Made by a program: the position numbers and the translations under genes
In this document: one piece after another, positions 26,031 to 36,092 of the stretch
How positions within the stretch are numbered: position 1 is the stretch's first letter
Layout of the letters: every line of letters begins with the position of its first letter
Notes under the pieces: generated by a model
Seen by the model: only the letters and a program-made list of their open reading frames with translations
The model's database searches: none
Told to the model about the DNA's origin: nothing
Assembly (NCBI GenBank): GCA_018817385.1
Contig: JAHIUA010000075.1
Location: forward strand, 1 to 52,763
Direction of reading: 5' to 3'
Source: Pseudomonadota bacterium
Lineage (GTDB): Bacteria; Desulfobacterota; Desulfobulbia; Desulfobulbales; Desulfocapsaceae
Length of the DNA stretch: 52,763 nt

Positions 26031-29000
26031 ATGGCGACCGATACTCCTTTCTTCAACTGGAATCCAGCTCTCAGGAAACAATTATTCCTGCTTATCCTCG
26101 CCTGCATCGTGGTCTGCTCCGCTCTGACATTTCTTGCCGTCCATGGGCAAAATCTGTACCTCCATAACATCCATAGACAGCACGCCACCCTGACCGCCAA
26201 TCACATCAACTCTCTGTTGACCAGACAGTTGACCACCGCCAGTAAAAAACTGAGCCAACAACCCGACGTCCTTCCCAGTGTCCTCCACCAGACGGCACCT
26301 GACCATCCTTCTCTCACCGCCCAACTCCTTGGCATACGAAATGTCCTTTCCGCAGCCATTGTCTATGTCATGGACAAGGACGGACTGGTTACCGCCTCCA
26401 CTGCAGCCAACAGCATGGGGACAACCCTGACCGGCAACAACTATCGTTTTCGTCCCTATTTCACCAATGCCATGGCAGGAAAAAGTACCTGTTATCCAGC
26501 TATTGGCATAACAACCAACCAACGTGGACTCTACTTCAGCTCACCGATTAGAGACAACAATGAACAGCCTGTGGGGGTGGCAGTAATCAAATCCGGCCTG
26601 GAACAGATCACCACCATCCTCGACGAAGCCCCCTCAGCAATTTCTCTGCTGGTCTCAGAAGAAAATATCATTTTTGCCGTTTCCAAGGCCAAGCGACATT
26701 GGCTCTATCATGCCACTAACGCACTGACACCGACAGATAAAAAAGAGATCATCGAGAGCAGACAGTTTGGTAACAGCCCCTTAAACGACCTGCCTGTGGA
26801 CCTCAATCAAGAAAAAGTTTTTCTCGATACCTTTTCCTACCGGGTAGTTTCGACCCCCATAGACCTTCCCGGATGGCATCTCAGCACCCTGGAAAAACGA
26901 CACCCCCCCTATCTCCTTGCCTCCTCCATTGTTGCTTCTTCCTTTTTTCTGACCTACCTCCTGGTCATGAACCTGATCGCCACCTTGACTGAAAAACAAC
27001 TCAAAACCGGGATGGCAACGGAGATTGAACAACGAAAAGACGCCCAGTCTCAGTTACAAGAGAGCGAAAAGCGCTATAGAACCCTCTTTGAAAACTCGCA
27101 GGATGCCAACCTCCTCATCGACACTCCTCATATCATAGACTGCAATGAGGCGGCTCTCCGTCTTTTTGGCTACGACAACAAGGAGGAGTTGCTGGGCAAA
27201 CATCCCGGCAAACTTTCTCCTCCTCTGCAGGAAGATGGCAGCCAATCCTGGAAAAAAGCAGAAGAAATGATGAATACAGCCATCCACAAGAGGAGCCATA
27301 AATATCAGTGGCGTCACCTGCACAAAAACGGCGTCCCCTTTTGGACAGAAGTCTCTATCACCACCCTCTCGCTCCAGAACAAAACACTCCTTCATACCAT
27401 CATCCGTGACATCACCGAAAAAAAATATGAAGAGGAGCAGCTGCAACTCTACTTCCGGGCTGTGTCTCAATCCATTGACGGTATATGCATCACCAATCTG
27501 GATGGGGTCATGCAATATACCAACCAGGCCTGGGACACTATGCATGGCTACAGAAGCGAGGAACAACTGGGCAAGAATCTGTCTCTCCATCACACCGACA
27601 AACAGCTGCAAGAAGACCTCACGAATATGCTCCAGGAAGTCCTTCGGGTTGGCCATATGATCAAAATCATCGGCCACCGAAAAAAAGACACCTCGGAATT
27701 CCAGACCCTGACCAGTGTCACCGCGCTTCTCGATAAGGAAGGTGCGGCCTCTGGTTTTCTCGTCATTTCCCGGGATATCACTGAACGCATCGATATTGAG
27801 CAGAAATCACGGGTTCTGAGCCAGGCCGTGGAACAGAACTTTGACGGCATAGTCCTGACAGATTTGAACGAAAGAATCCTGCGCGCCAACGCCGCATGGG
27901 CCACCATGCATGGCTTTCCTGATAAAGACAGCCTTGTTAACCAACAGTTGTCCTTCTTTCATACCCCGGGGCAAAACGAGAAAGAACTGACCCCATTTCT
28001 CAAGGAGGTGCGACGCAAAGGACACCACTTTGCGGAGATAGGCCATGTGCGTCAGGATGGCAGCCTCTTTCCAACGGCCATGAACATCTCTCAGTTCCAG
28101 GACGAACAGGAAAAGCCCATAGGCCTTCTGGTTACAGCCAGGGACATTTCCATGCAAAAGGATACAGAACAGTCTCTGATCCAGGCCAAAGAGGAAGCCG
28201 AAGCAGCCAACCAGGCCAAAGGTGAATTTCTGGCAAACATGAGCCATGAAATCCGTACCCCCATGAACGGAATCATGGGCATGACCAGGCTGCTTATGAA
28301 CAGCTCCCTCTCTCCTGATCAGCTGAACCAGCTGCGGATGGTGCAGTCTTCGGCCTCCAGACTTCTTGGGATCATTAATGACATCCTTGACTTTTCGAAG
28401 ATAGAGGCGGGAAAGCTGCTCCTTGAGGAAGTGCCATTCTCCCTTGAAGAAAAGCTCGAAGAACTGTTCATTCTCATGGCCCCAAAGGCCGGCGAACGTC
28501 ATATTATTCTCAAAAGACAGATCCCCGCTGAGATCCCCCGGCACCTCATCGGCGATCCCTCCCGTCTGACTCAGATCCTCATCAATCTGGTCAACAATGG
28601 ACTGAAGTTTACAGAAAACGGATCAGTTTCGATCAATATTACTCTCGAACAATCAACGGTTAGCGACTGTCTCCTCCGTTTTGCCATCCAGGACACCGGA
28701 ATCGGGATTCCGAAAGAGAAACAGGCAATTATTTTCCAATCTTTTTCTCAGGCCGACACCTCTCATACCAGAAAATATGGAGGCACGGGACTCGGCCTCA
28801 CAATCTCCTCCCAGCTCTGCCACCTGATGGGCGGCGAAATCGGCCTGGAAAGTGAAGAGGGCAAAGGGGCAACATTCTGGTTTACCAGTCGTTTCAAACG
28901 TCCCCTGAGGACCCAGACACAAAAGAACAGTAACCTGGGAACCCTTGTTCAGAGTGGTCTCAGCCGCCAGGAGATCCTCCAGGGAATGTCCATTCTCCTG

Positions 29001-29726
29001 GCAGAAGATGAATTCATCAACATGACCCTGGCCATTGCTGTCCTTGGTGAGGAAGGACTTCAGGTCACCACTGCTTTCAATGGCCGTGAGGCTGTGGAGC
29101 TCTTCCAGAAAGGATCTTTTGATGCTATACTGATGGATATACAGATGCCGGAAATGGATGGTTACCAGGCCACGGCTGCCATCCGAGCCCACGAAAAACT
29201 CCATTCCGGACATGTCCCCATCATTGCCATGACGGCCCATGCCATGCAGGGCGATCGGGAAAAATGTCTGGCCGCAGGCATGGATGACTATCTCAGCAAG
29301 CCCCTGGATCCGGAAACCATGTTCCAGGTCATTGAGCGACAGCTGATCAACTCTGTACTGGTGGCTGAGGATGAGCCGGCAAGTCGGGTCATTGCCGGGA
29401 AAATCTTTATGGATATGGGCTGGCAGGTCACCCTGGCCGAAAATGGAAAACAGGCCCTTTACGAATGTACCCGCTCCCAGTTCAATCTCATTATCCTTGA
29501 TCTTCAGATGCCTGATATAGATGGCTTGGAGACGATACGGGAGATCAGGAAACGGGAACAAGAGACCGGAAAACATGCCTGTATCATCGCCCTCACCACC
29601 CGTTCTCCAGAAGAAGGAGTGGAGCAATGTCTGGATGCCGGCATGGATGCCTTTCTTGAAAAACCTATTACCGCCGCAAAGATCCAGGAAAAACTTGAAA
29701 AACTGTCAATAAAACAGTATAAATAG
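26031..29726 (+). CDS. Hybrid sensor histidine kinase with three PAS and two receiver domains
   Basis: 1231 residues from the ATG at 26031; an in-frame TTG at 25917 adds 38 residues that look like repeat-derived, non-protein sequence. Two membrane segments (residues about 14-36 and 303-325) flank a periplasmic Cache-type sensor with [11 protein letters not shown]. Three PAS domains follow (about 345-720), then a HisKA domain with H739 in [11 protein letters not shown], a HATPase domain ([20 protein letters not shown]), and two receivers with D1036 ([11 protein letters not shown]) and D1157 ([10 protein letters not shown]). There is no output domain and no Hpt, so phosphate must pass to a partner. 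It sits between the glycan cluster and the FtsX/OPT block and may respond to a small extracellular ligand; the target is unknown. Confidence 0.9.
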   Translation: MATDTPFFNWNPALRKQLFLLILACIVVCSALTFLAVHGQNLYLHNIHRQHATLTANHINSLLTRQLTTASKKLSQQPDVLPSVLHQTAPDHPSLTAQLLGIRNVLSAAIVYVMDKDGLVTASTAANSMGTTLTGNNYRFRPYFTNAMAGKSTCYPAIGITTNQRGLYFSSPIRDNNEQPVGVAVIKSGLEQITTILDEAPSAISLLVSEENIIFAVSKAKRHWLYHATNALTPTDKKEIIESRQFGNSPLNDLPVDLNQEKVFLDTFSYRVVSTPIDLPGWHLSTLEKRHPPYLLASSIVASSFFLTYLLVMNLIATLTEKQLKTGMATEIEQRKDAQSQLQESEKRYRTLFENSQDANLLIDTPHIIDCNEAALRLFGYDNKEELLGKHPGKLSPPLQEDGSQSWKKAEEMMNTAIHKRSHKYQWRHLHKNGVPFWTEVSITTLSLQNKTLLHTIIRDITEKKYEEEQLQLYFRAVSQSIDGICITNLDGVMQYTNQAWDTMHGYRSEEQLGKNLSLHHTDKQLQEDLTNMLQEVLRVGHMIKIIGHRKKDTSEFQTLTSVTALLDKEGAASGFLVISRDITERIDIEQKSRVLSQAVEQNFDGIVLTDLNERILRANAAWATMHGFPDKDSLVNQQLSFFHTPGQNEKELTPFLKEVRRKGHHFAEIGHVRQDGSLFPTAMNISQFQDEQEKPIGLLVTARDISMQKDTEQSLIQAKEEAEAANQAKGEFLANMSHEIRTPMNGIMGMTRLLMNSSLSPDQLNQLRMVQSSASRLLGIINDILDFSKIEAGKLLLEEVPFSLEEKLEELFILMAPKAGERHIILKRQIPAEIPRHLIGDPSRLTQILINLVNNGLKFTENGSVSINITLEQSTVSDCLLRFAIQDTGIGIPKEKQAIIFQSFSQADTSHTRKYGGTGLGLTISSQLCHLMGGEIGLESEEGKGATFWFTSRFKRPLRTQTQKNSNLGTLVQSGLSRQEILQGMSILLAEDEFINMTLAIAVLGEEGLQVTTAFNGREAVELFQKGSFDAILMDIQMPEMDGYQATAAIRAHEKLHSGHVPIIAMTAHAMQGDREKCLAAGMDDYLSKPLDPETMFQVIERQLINSVLVAEDEPASRVIAGKIFMDMGWQVTLAENGKQALYECTRSQFNLIILDLQMPDIDGLETIREIRKREQETGKHACIIALTTRSPEEGVEQCLDAGMDAFLEKPITAAKIQEKLEKLSIKQYK

Positions 29727-29805
29727 ACGACATTGAGAATCTTTCTCTTATGAATGCCAATAGGAATACATTGTTCGCATTTTCTTGCAGAAAAGGATCA
29801 GGCTC

Positions 29806-30456
29806 ATGAGACGTCTCATCGTGTTGCCATGGAAAAAGTCTATTGAGATTGCCTACAAATCGATTCGGGCCCGTTTCTTTCGTTCCCTGATCACCACCTT
29901 GACTCTGGTCCTGGCCGTCTCTTTCCTCGCCTTCAGCCAGGTAAGCATTGATATTGCTGACACCATGCTGGCAACCGGTGACCCCTCACTGTGTCAGATG
30001 CTGTTGCGCTGCGGCTACGACATTCTTCCAGGCGATACAAGCCTTGCCGCATCTCCAAAACAACGCTGGATCATCACCCTTTCTCTTCTGGTCTGTGTTG
30101 TGGGCATTATCAATGCCCAGCTCATGTCGGTTACCGAACGATTTCGGGAAATCGGGACCATGAAATGCCTGGGTGCCCTCGATCGATTCATTGTACGAAT
30201 CTTTGTCATGGAGGCAACCATGCAGGGGTTCGCCGGTGCTTCTGTCGGAGCAATACTGGGGACGACATCTGCCTTTCTTGCCGCCCTCTTCCGTTTCGGC
30301 CCTGGCACCATTGACCTTCTTCCCTGGCCGGCTATCTTTGTTTCAACCGTTACAGCCCTTGCTACCGGTATCGGCTTGAGCCTGCTCGGTGTCCTCTATC
30401 CGGCAATCATGGCTGCCCGGATGCAGCCGGTGGAAGCCATGCGAGTCGAACAATGA
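29806..30456 (+). CDS. Minimal FtsX-like ABC permease subunit
   Basis: 216 residues from the ATG at 29806, with AGGATCAGG just before it; an in-frame TTG at 29785 is less likely. The N-terminus (AYKSIRARFFRSLITTLTLVLAVSFLAF) is the amphipathic helix and first membrane segment of MacB/FtsX permeases. The usual 200-residue periplasmic domain is replaced by about 45 residues. Three more membrane segments follow with the FtsX signature TERFREIGTMKCLGA and a C-terminal AARMQPVEAMRVEQ. The next genes are its ATPase (30515) and a giant FtsX protein (31272), so it is probably one half of an asymmetric permease dimer. Confidence 0.82.
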   Translation: MRRLIVLPWKKSIEIAYKSIRARFFRSLITTLTLVLAVSFLAFSQVSIDIADTMLATGDPSLCQMLLRCGYDILPGDTSLAASPKQRWIITLSLLVCVVGIINAQLMSVTERFREIGTMKCLGALDRFIVRIFVMEATMQGFAGASVGAILGTTSAFLAALFRFGPGTIDLLPWPAIFVSTVTALATGIGLSLLGVLYPAIMAARMQPVEAMRVEQ

Positions 30457-30467
30457 GGGTGAAGAGC

Positions 30468-30481
30468 GGTGTGCGGTATGA
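30468..30481. repeat. Two heptamer units in the permease-ATPase gap
   Basis: GGTGTGC and GGTATGA lie back to back in the 58-base gap between the permease and the ATPase genes. They match the heptamer family at 142-316 and 2669-2726, showing that it is dispersed in this genome. Confidence 0.5.
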
Positions 30482-30514
30482 GCTTATTTATCCTAATTTA
30501 TCAGGGGAAGGCCA

Positions 30515-31243
30515 ATGTCTGAAAAACTGATCGTCCGGGTCACAGGGCTCACCAAGGACTTTGACCTGGGAAAGATAGTGGTCAAGGTTTTAAAAGGGAT
30601 CGATCTGGAAATTGAAAGCGGAAAATATATCTCCATCATGGGCCCTTCCGGTTCAGGAAAATCCACTCTCTTCAATATGATTGGCGGACTGGATAAACCC
30701 ACCCAGGGCAAGGTCTTTATTGACGAAGTGGACATTGCCCAACTCGATGCCTATGAACTGGCCTGGTTACGCTGCCGAAAAATCGGTTACATCTTCCAGA
30801 CCTTCAATCTTATCCCGGTGATGACCGCCCTTGAAAATGTTACCCTTCCCATGACCTTTGCCGGAACGCCAGGCGAGGAGGCAGTGAGCCGGGGCATGAA
30901 ACTCCTGAGCCAGGTCGGACTTGTTGGACGGCATGAACATAAACCAGCGGAACTCTCTGGCGGCCAGCAGCAACGTGTAGCCGTGGCCAGGGCACTGGCC
31001 AACAATCCAGCCATCATCCTCGCCGATGAGCCCACTGGTAACCTCGACCTCTCCACAGGTGAAGAAATTATCTCCCTGTTGAAACAGCTCAGTCAGGAGG
31101 AGGGAACGACTGTCATCTCCGCCACCCATGATTTCAAGATGCTCAATGTCTCAGACCAGGTCATCTGGATACGTGATGGACGAGTGGACAAAATACAGGA
31201 ACGTGCTGATCTGGAAATCCACACTGGAGGAATGAGCAGCTGA
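30515..31243 (+). CDS. LolD/MacB-type ABC ATPase
   Basis: 242 residues with all motifs of an active ATPase: Walker A GPSGSGKST, Q-loop YIFQTFNL, signature LSGGQQQRVAVARAL, Walker B IILADEPTGNLD and the switch histidine in SATHDF. The IFQTFNLIPVMTALENV stretch places it in the LolD/MacB/FtsE group, which works in the plane of the membrane to pull lipoproteins, or to signal to envelope enzymes, instead of classic import. An AGGGGAAGG ribosome site precedes the ATG. It is flanked by its two permeases, at 29806 and 31272. Confidence 0.93.
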   Translation: MSEKLIVRVTGLTKDFDLGKIVVKVLKGIDLEIESGKYISIMGPSGSGKSTLFNMIGGLDKPTQGKVFIDEVDIAQLDAYELAWLRCRKIGYIFQTFNLIPVMTALENVTLPMTFAGTPGEEAVSRGMKLLSQVGLVGRHEHKPAELSGGQQQRVAVARALANNPAIILADEPTGNLDLSTGEEIISLLKQLSQEEGTTVISATHDFKMLNVSDQVIWIRDGRVDKIQERADLEIHTGGMSS

Positions 31244-31271
31244 TCATCTGCATACGCTGTTTGCTGACACC

Positions 31272-34200
31272 ATGCCCCTCTTTCCCCTCTCCCTGCTCAG
31301 GATCATCGCCTTCCTTCTTCTGACCCTGTCTCTCCTCTCCTCCTGGGCTGCCGCCACCCCTCTGCTTTCTCTACAAGAACAGATAAAGAGGCTGAGCAGC
31401 CATCCACAGCGGACAACAGGCAGTGAAGGCTGCAAGATGGGTGCCGCCTTTATCAAGGAAGAACTCCAGGCCATGGGCCTGACTCCTGAGAGTTATCAGT
31501 TTCCTCTTTCGGTGCGCCAGGTGACAGGTGCCAGCCTGCAGATAGGAGAAAAGAGCGTTGCCCTCAACAATCTCCTCTATAACGCCATTACCCCAGAGGC
31601 CAGCAATGGCAACCTGAGTGGTCCACTCACCTATGTCGGTTCCGGACAATGGCAGGAAATGCAAGGGGCAAAGATCGAAAAGTCGATTGTTGTCCTCGAT
31701 TTCGATTCCGGCCAAAACTGGCAACAGCTCGCCTCTCTGGGCGCCCAGGCCATTATTTATCTCAACCGCAAGGGCCGGCAATCGAAATACCTTTTCCAGG
31801 AAAAGGAAGAACTGACCCCCATTCAGCTCCCCTGCTTCTGGATGGAAGAAGAAGAACTCCTCCGCCTCTTTCCTGCGCTTGCTGCCAGCAAACCTGGACT
31901 GCTCTCGAAGCAGGTAACCATCAACTCCTCGATTCACTGGCAGGAGATCACGGCCGAAAACATCTATGCCCTGATCCCTGGCACCGATCCGGAACTCAAA
32001 AAAGAGCTCTTGCTTGTGGATGCCTTCTATGACAGTTCCGGATTTGTCTCAGGCCGTGCCCCCGGGGCAGACGAGGCAGCCTCCATTGCTACCCTGCTCC
32101 AGACTGCTCGTGCTCTGCAGCAGCATCCGCCAGCACGATCAGTGCTCCTGATAGCATCCAGCGGCCACAGCCAATCCCTGGCCGGCATGCGGGATCTCAT
32201 CTGGAGTATCCGCAGCAAGTCAAAAGCCCTAAGAGAGCAACAGAAACAGCTCAAGACCTCAAGGGAAAAGACCCTCCAACACTTGGAAGTCCTGGAAAAT
32301 ATCAGCTGGCCCCTGGAGGAAGACGAGCTCCGAGACAAGATCCTGAGCCAGGCCATGGCTGATCACCTCAAGCTCTCGGTTGATTCCGTATCCCGTGAGC
32401 TGATCAGCCTTCGCTTGCAACAGGACAGCACTCCTGCCAGCAAAGAGGCAATCAAAAAGCTCTCCAAAACCCGTCTCCTCTATCGACGCATCGGCTGGCG
32501 CAGCTCCTTCCACGATATGGGGACAGAGGAAGCCAAACTCTTTCAAGAGGCCATCCCCCAGGCCATCAAGCACCTCAAAAACAGGGAGAAGGAACTTGAG
32601 ACCCATCTGAAGACCTTGAAAAGTGCCAAAGTTTTCAGAGGATTAGTCAATGAGTACGATGTGGCCGCCATGGTTTCCCTCCACCTTTCCAGCCATGGCA
32701 ACGGTCTCGGCGCTTTTGACCAGGGTTTTCTTTACAATCTGAAGGCCGGAGTCAACCGCACCGGGATCTATTCGGTGATGGCCGACCTCCTTGATAAGGC
32801 TGCAACCAGCAGTTCCAGCAGCACGCCCTACATCAACACCCTCCGCCCCAGCCGTCTGCGCTCCTGGGACTCCTGGTTTCTCGATCAACCGCCCCTGGGT
32901 GGAGAGGTCGCCTCCCTGGCTGGCTTTCTCGGCATCAGTTTAGTCAGCGTAGGCGATGCACGCTCTTCCTGGGGAACACCGTGGGACACCCCAGAAGACA
33001 TCGACTGGAACAGCCTTGCCAACCAGGCACGTCTGGTCAGCGATATGATCCTGACCATGGCGACAACGGCCGAACTGCATTCCGGCAAATTTCCCCGAGA
33101 AGGATTTTCAACCGTCAGCGGACGGGCCAATCTCCTGCTTCAGGGAGAGCTCTTTGCCGACTATCCGGCGGCAAAGACTACCCTGCTTGCCTATCAGGGG
33201 ATGCAAAAATATTACACCACGGTGGATTCAGCGGGGACCTTTCAGATCAAAGGCGTCGCTGATAAAAAACATGTCCTGGACAAGGTCATCATAGAAGGCT
33301 ATCGCTTTGACGAGGAAACAGGACAGGTCCTGTGGGCCATTGATAAGAAAGAGACCGGGAAAAACAATTACCGTCTCAAAATCCGCAAACAAGATGTCAA
33401 GACCGACCTCATCCTCTTCAGCTGCAAAGAGACCACCATCTTTGGCCTCCTGGAACCTCGTAACTTTCAGTACCTGACTAAAGTTGAACTCCTGGACGGC
33501 CGCCGCGACGCCCCACCTCAGCATTACTGGTACAGCCGCATCGACACCCGCAGTTCAACCATGGCCTCGATCTATACAGAACCGGGAACCTGGCTCAAGG
33601 CCACCCTCTCTGATAATGTTCTTACCCGCAAGATGATCCTCACCAATGGCACTCCGGCAAACAGCATGGGGTTTGGCTATTCGGTGGACCAGTACAGGGC
33701 CATCCCCAACACGGTCTATCAGACTGCCCGAGATATCTGGACACTTCTTGAACCACGGATTGAAAATCTGGAAAGTCATGGCATCTTTGACAGTAAAATC
33801 AACGCGCTGCAGGAACGTGGGTTGCAGGCCTTGCAGAGGGCCAAGTCCAGCCTGGCAGAGTATGACTATGAGACCTTCAGCAGTGCGGCCTCAGAATCTC
33901 TCGCCCTGGCTGACCGGGTCTATGTGCAGGTGGAAAAGACGCAGAAGGATGTCCTCTTCGGGGTCCTCTTCTACATTGCTCTCTTTGTCCCCTTTGCCTT
34001 CTGTATGGAGCGCTTCCTCTTTAATTTTGCCAATATCTATAAACAGATCGTAGCCTTCAATGGAATCCTCCTCCTCCTCATTGCTGTTATCCGCCAGGTC
34101 CATCCCGCCTTTCAGCTGGCATACAGCCCCACTGTGGTCATTCTGGCCTTCTTTATCATTGGCTTATCATTGCTGGTCAGCCTCATCATCTTTTTCCGCT

Positions 34201-36092
34201 TTGAGGAAGAGATGATCCTCCTCCAGCGCCGGGCCAGCCATAAACGTCCTGCCGAAATCAGTCACTGGAAGGCCTTCACCGCTGCCTTTTTTCTCGGGGT
34301 TTCCAACCTCCGACGCAGACGAATCCGTACGGTGCTCACCTGTCTGACTCTCATCATTCTCACCTTTACCATCATGAGTTTCACCACCGTCAAATCAGGT
34401 AAACGCCAGAGCAGGCTCTTTTTCCAGGAAAGCGCCCCCTATCAGGGACTGCTCCTGAAAAGGGTGGACTGGCGGAGTCTGCCGGTGGAGGCGGTAACTC
34501 ATCTTGCCGACAGCTTTCAGGATGCGGCTGGTATAGCTCCCCGTATCTGGCTCGAAGCAAAGAACGCCACTCAGGCCGTCCACGTTCCCCTCCAGTACGG
34601 CAATAACAGGGCAGAGCTCCAGGGACTCATTGGCCTCTCAGCCTCTGAAGCCAAGGTCACCGCCCTTGACAAGCTTCTCACCTCAGGACGCTGGTTCAGC
34701 AATGAGGACCGCTTGACCATCATCCTGGAGCAGAACATGGCCAAGGCACTGGGAGTGCGGAGCGACGGCAGCGAACAAATCAAACTCTGGGGCCAGGACT
34801 TTACCGTAATCGGCAGTTTTGATGGCCCATCCTTTGACCAGACCCTGGACCTTGACGGTGAACCCCTGACCCCGGTAACCTTCTCGGAGGAAGCAGGGGC
34901 CGAGATCACCGAGGTGGAACAGGAAGCAATGGAGTCAGGAGAGGAAATCCGTTCTTTTCAAAGTCGCTATCACCACATTCCTGCCTCTCAGGTGGCCATT
35001 ATTCCGGCCCCCACGCTCCTGACCATGGGTGGCAAGTTAAAGAATCTGGCAGTCCTTCCCCAGGCAGAAGAGTCCATCAGCGACACTGCTGAACGGCTGG
35101 TGGACCGCTTCAGCATAGCTATCTTTACCGGAGAAAAAAGTGGGGTATGGCTCTACAACCAGAGTGACGCCATAACATACAGCGGCTTACCCAACATCTT
35201 GATTCCCCTCCTCATCTCCATCTTTATTGTCCTCAACACCATGATCAGTTCCGTATACGAGCGCAAAAAGGAGATCGGGATCTATACCTCGATAGGGCTT
35301 GCCCCCTCCCACGTCTCCTTTCTCTTTGTGGCCGAGGCCCTCGCCCTCGCCGTCATATCCGTGGTCCTTGGCTATCTCCTCGCTCAGATATCAGCCTCAC
35401 TCTTTGCCGACACCAGACTCTGGGCAGGGCTGACGGTGAACTACTCCTCCATGGCCGGTGTGGCTGCCATGGTTCTGGTTATAGGCGTGGTCCTGATATC
35501 GGTCATTTATCCGTCCCGGGTGGCAGCTCAGATCGCCATCCCTGATGTCAACAGTACCTTTACCCTCCCCAAAGCCGTTAACAACCGAATCACCATCACC
35601 CTGCCTTTTTTCATGAAATACGACGAACATGACTCCATTGGCGGGTTCATCTACAGCTATTTCAGCTCTCACCAGGATGTCTCCCACGGAATTTTTTCCA
35701 CCGGCCCGGTGGAGCTGATCTTCGCCTGCCGAAGCATTGATCAGATGAAAAAAAGACGACAAGATGCTGAAAATCCACGCGAAATATACTACACCTACAT
35801 CCGCTCAAAAGTATGGCTTGCCCCCTTCGACTTTGGTATCATGCAATGGGTGGATATCCAGTTTTGTCCAGTCACAGGAGATGAAGCCTACCTGGAAATC
35901 AAGGTCACCATGGAACGTCGATCCGGAGAAGAACAGGTCTGGCAGCGGATCAACACCTCATTTCTCCATAACCTGCGGAAACAATTACTGGTCTGGCGCT
36001 CCATTGACGATGCAAGCCATCAACACTTTGCTGAACAGTTCAACAAAATCGCAGCAGAGAGTCAGGTAAGAGGGGAAAAGAACAATGCCTGA
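31272..36092 (+). CDS. Giant protein: degenerate M28-peptidase-like ectodomain fused to FtsX permease
   Basis: 1606 residues. A signal-like segment (residues 8-26) precedes an ectodomain. Residues about 30-330 follow the M28 aminopeptidase plan with a PA-like insert, but the metal ligands are lost: the family HYD reads FYD near residue 252, GADDN reads GADEA near 267, and the EE pair is replaced near IASSGHSQS. A coiled helical part (320-440), a region continuing the ectodomain, and a carboxypeptidase-regulatory-like beta region (about 615-750) follow. From residue 893 there are several membrane segments, a MacB-like entry helix (SNLRRRRIRTVLTCL), a 270-residue periplasmic domain and a terminal FtsX bundle (SSVYERKKEIGIYTSIGL). 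About 165 residues trail after the last helix. It overlaps the OPT-like gene at 36085 by eight bases. Confidence 0.82.
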   Translation: MPLFPLSLLRIIAFLLLTLSLLSSWAAATPLLSLQEQIKRLSSHPQRTTGSEGCKMGAAFIKEELQAMGLTPESYQFPLSVRQVTGASLQIGEKSVALNNLLYNAITPEASNGNLSGPLTYVGSGQWQEMQGAKIEKSIVVLDFDSGQNWQQLASLGAQAIIYLNRKGRQSKYLFQEKEELTPIQLPCFWMEEEELLRLFPALAASKPGLLSKQVTINSSIHWQEITAENIYALIPGTDPELKKELLLVDAFYDSSGFVSGRAPGADEAASIATLLQTARALQQHPPARSVLLIASSGHSQSLAGMRDLIWSIRSKSKALREQQKQLKTSREKTLQHLEVLENISWPLEEDELRDKILSQAMADHLKLSVDSVSRELISLRLQQDSTPASKEAIKKLSKTRLLYRRIGWRSSFHDMGTEEAKLFQEAIPQAIKHLKNREKELETHLKTLKSAKVFRGLVNEYDVAAMVSLHLSSHGNGLGAFDQGFLYNLKAGVNRTGIYSVMADLLDKAATSSSSSTPYINTLRPSRLRSWDSWFLDQPPLGGEVASLAGFLGISLVSVGDARSSWGTPWDTPEDIDWNSLANQARLVSDMILTMATTAELHSGKFPREGFSTVSGRANLLLQGELFADYPAAKTTLLAYQGMQKYYTTVDSAGTFQIKGVADKKHVLDKVIIEGYRFDEETGQVLWAIDKKETGKNNYRLKIRKQDVKTDLILFSCKETTIFGLLEPRNFQYLTKVELLDGRRDAPPQHYWYSRIDTRSSTMASIYTEPGTWLKATLSDNVLTRKMILTNGTPANSMGFGYSVDQYRAIPNTVYQTARDIWTLLEPRIENLESHGIFDSKINALQERGLQALQRAKSSLAEYDYETFSSAASESLALADRVYVQVEKTQKDVLFGVLFYIALFVPFAFCMERFLFNFANIYKQIVAFNGILLLLIAVIRQVHPAFQLAYSPTVVILAFFIIGLSLLVSLIIFFRFEEEMILLQRRASHKRPAEISHWKAFTAAFFLGVSNLRRRRIRTVLTCLTLIILTFTIMSFTTVKSGKRQSRLFFQESAPYQGLLLKRVDWRSLPVEAVTHLADSFQDAAGIAPRIWLEAKNATQAVHVPLQYGNNRAELQGLIGLSASEAKVTALDKLLTSGRWFSNEDRLTIILEQNMAKALGVRSDGSEQIKLWGQDFTVIGSFDGPSFDQTLDLDGEPLTPVTFSEEAGAEITEVEQEAMESGEEIRSFQSRYHHIPASQVAIIPAPTLLTMGGKLKNLAVLPQAEESISDTAERLVDRFSIAIFTGEKSGVWLYNQSDAITYSGLPNILIPLLISIFIVLNTMISSVYERKKEIGIYTSIGLAPSHVSFLFVAEALALAVISVVLGYLLAQISASLFADTRLWAGLTVNYSSMAGVAAMVLVIGVVLISVIYPSRVAAQIAIPDVNSTFTLPKAVNNRITITLPFFMKYDEHDSIGGFIYSYFSSHQDVSHGIFSTGPVELIFACRSIDQMKKRRQDAENPREIYYTYIRSKVWLAPFDFGIMQWVDIQFCPVTGDEAYLEIKVTMERRSGEEQVWQRINTSFLHNLRKQLLVWRSIDDASHQHFAEQFNKIAAESQVRGEKNNA

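Noticed and set aside
28653-29627. 324-codon open frame on the minus strand
   Set aside because: Antisense shadow of the receiver domains of the hybrid kinase.
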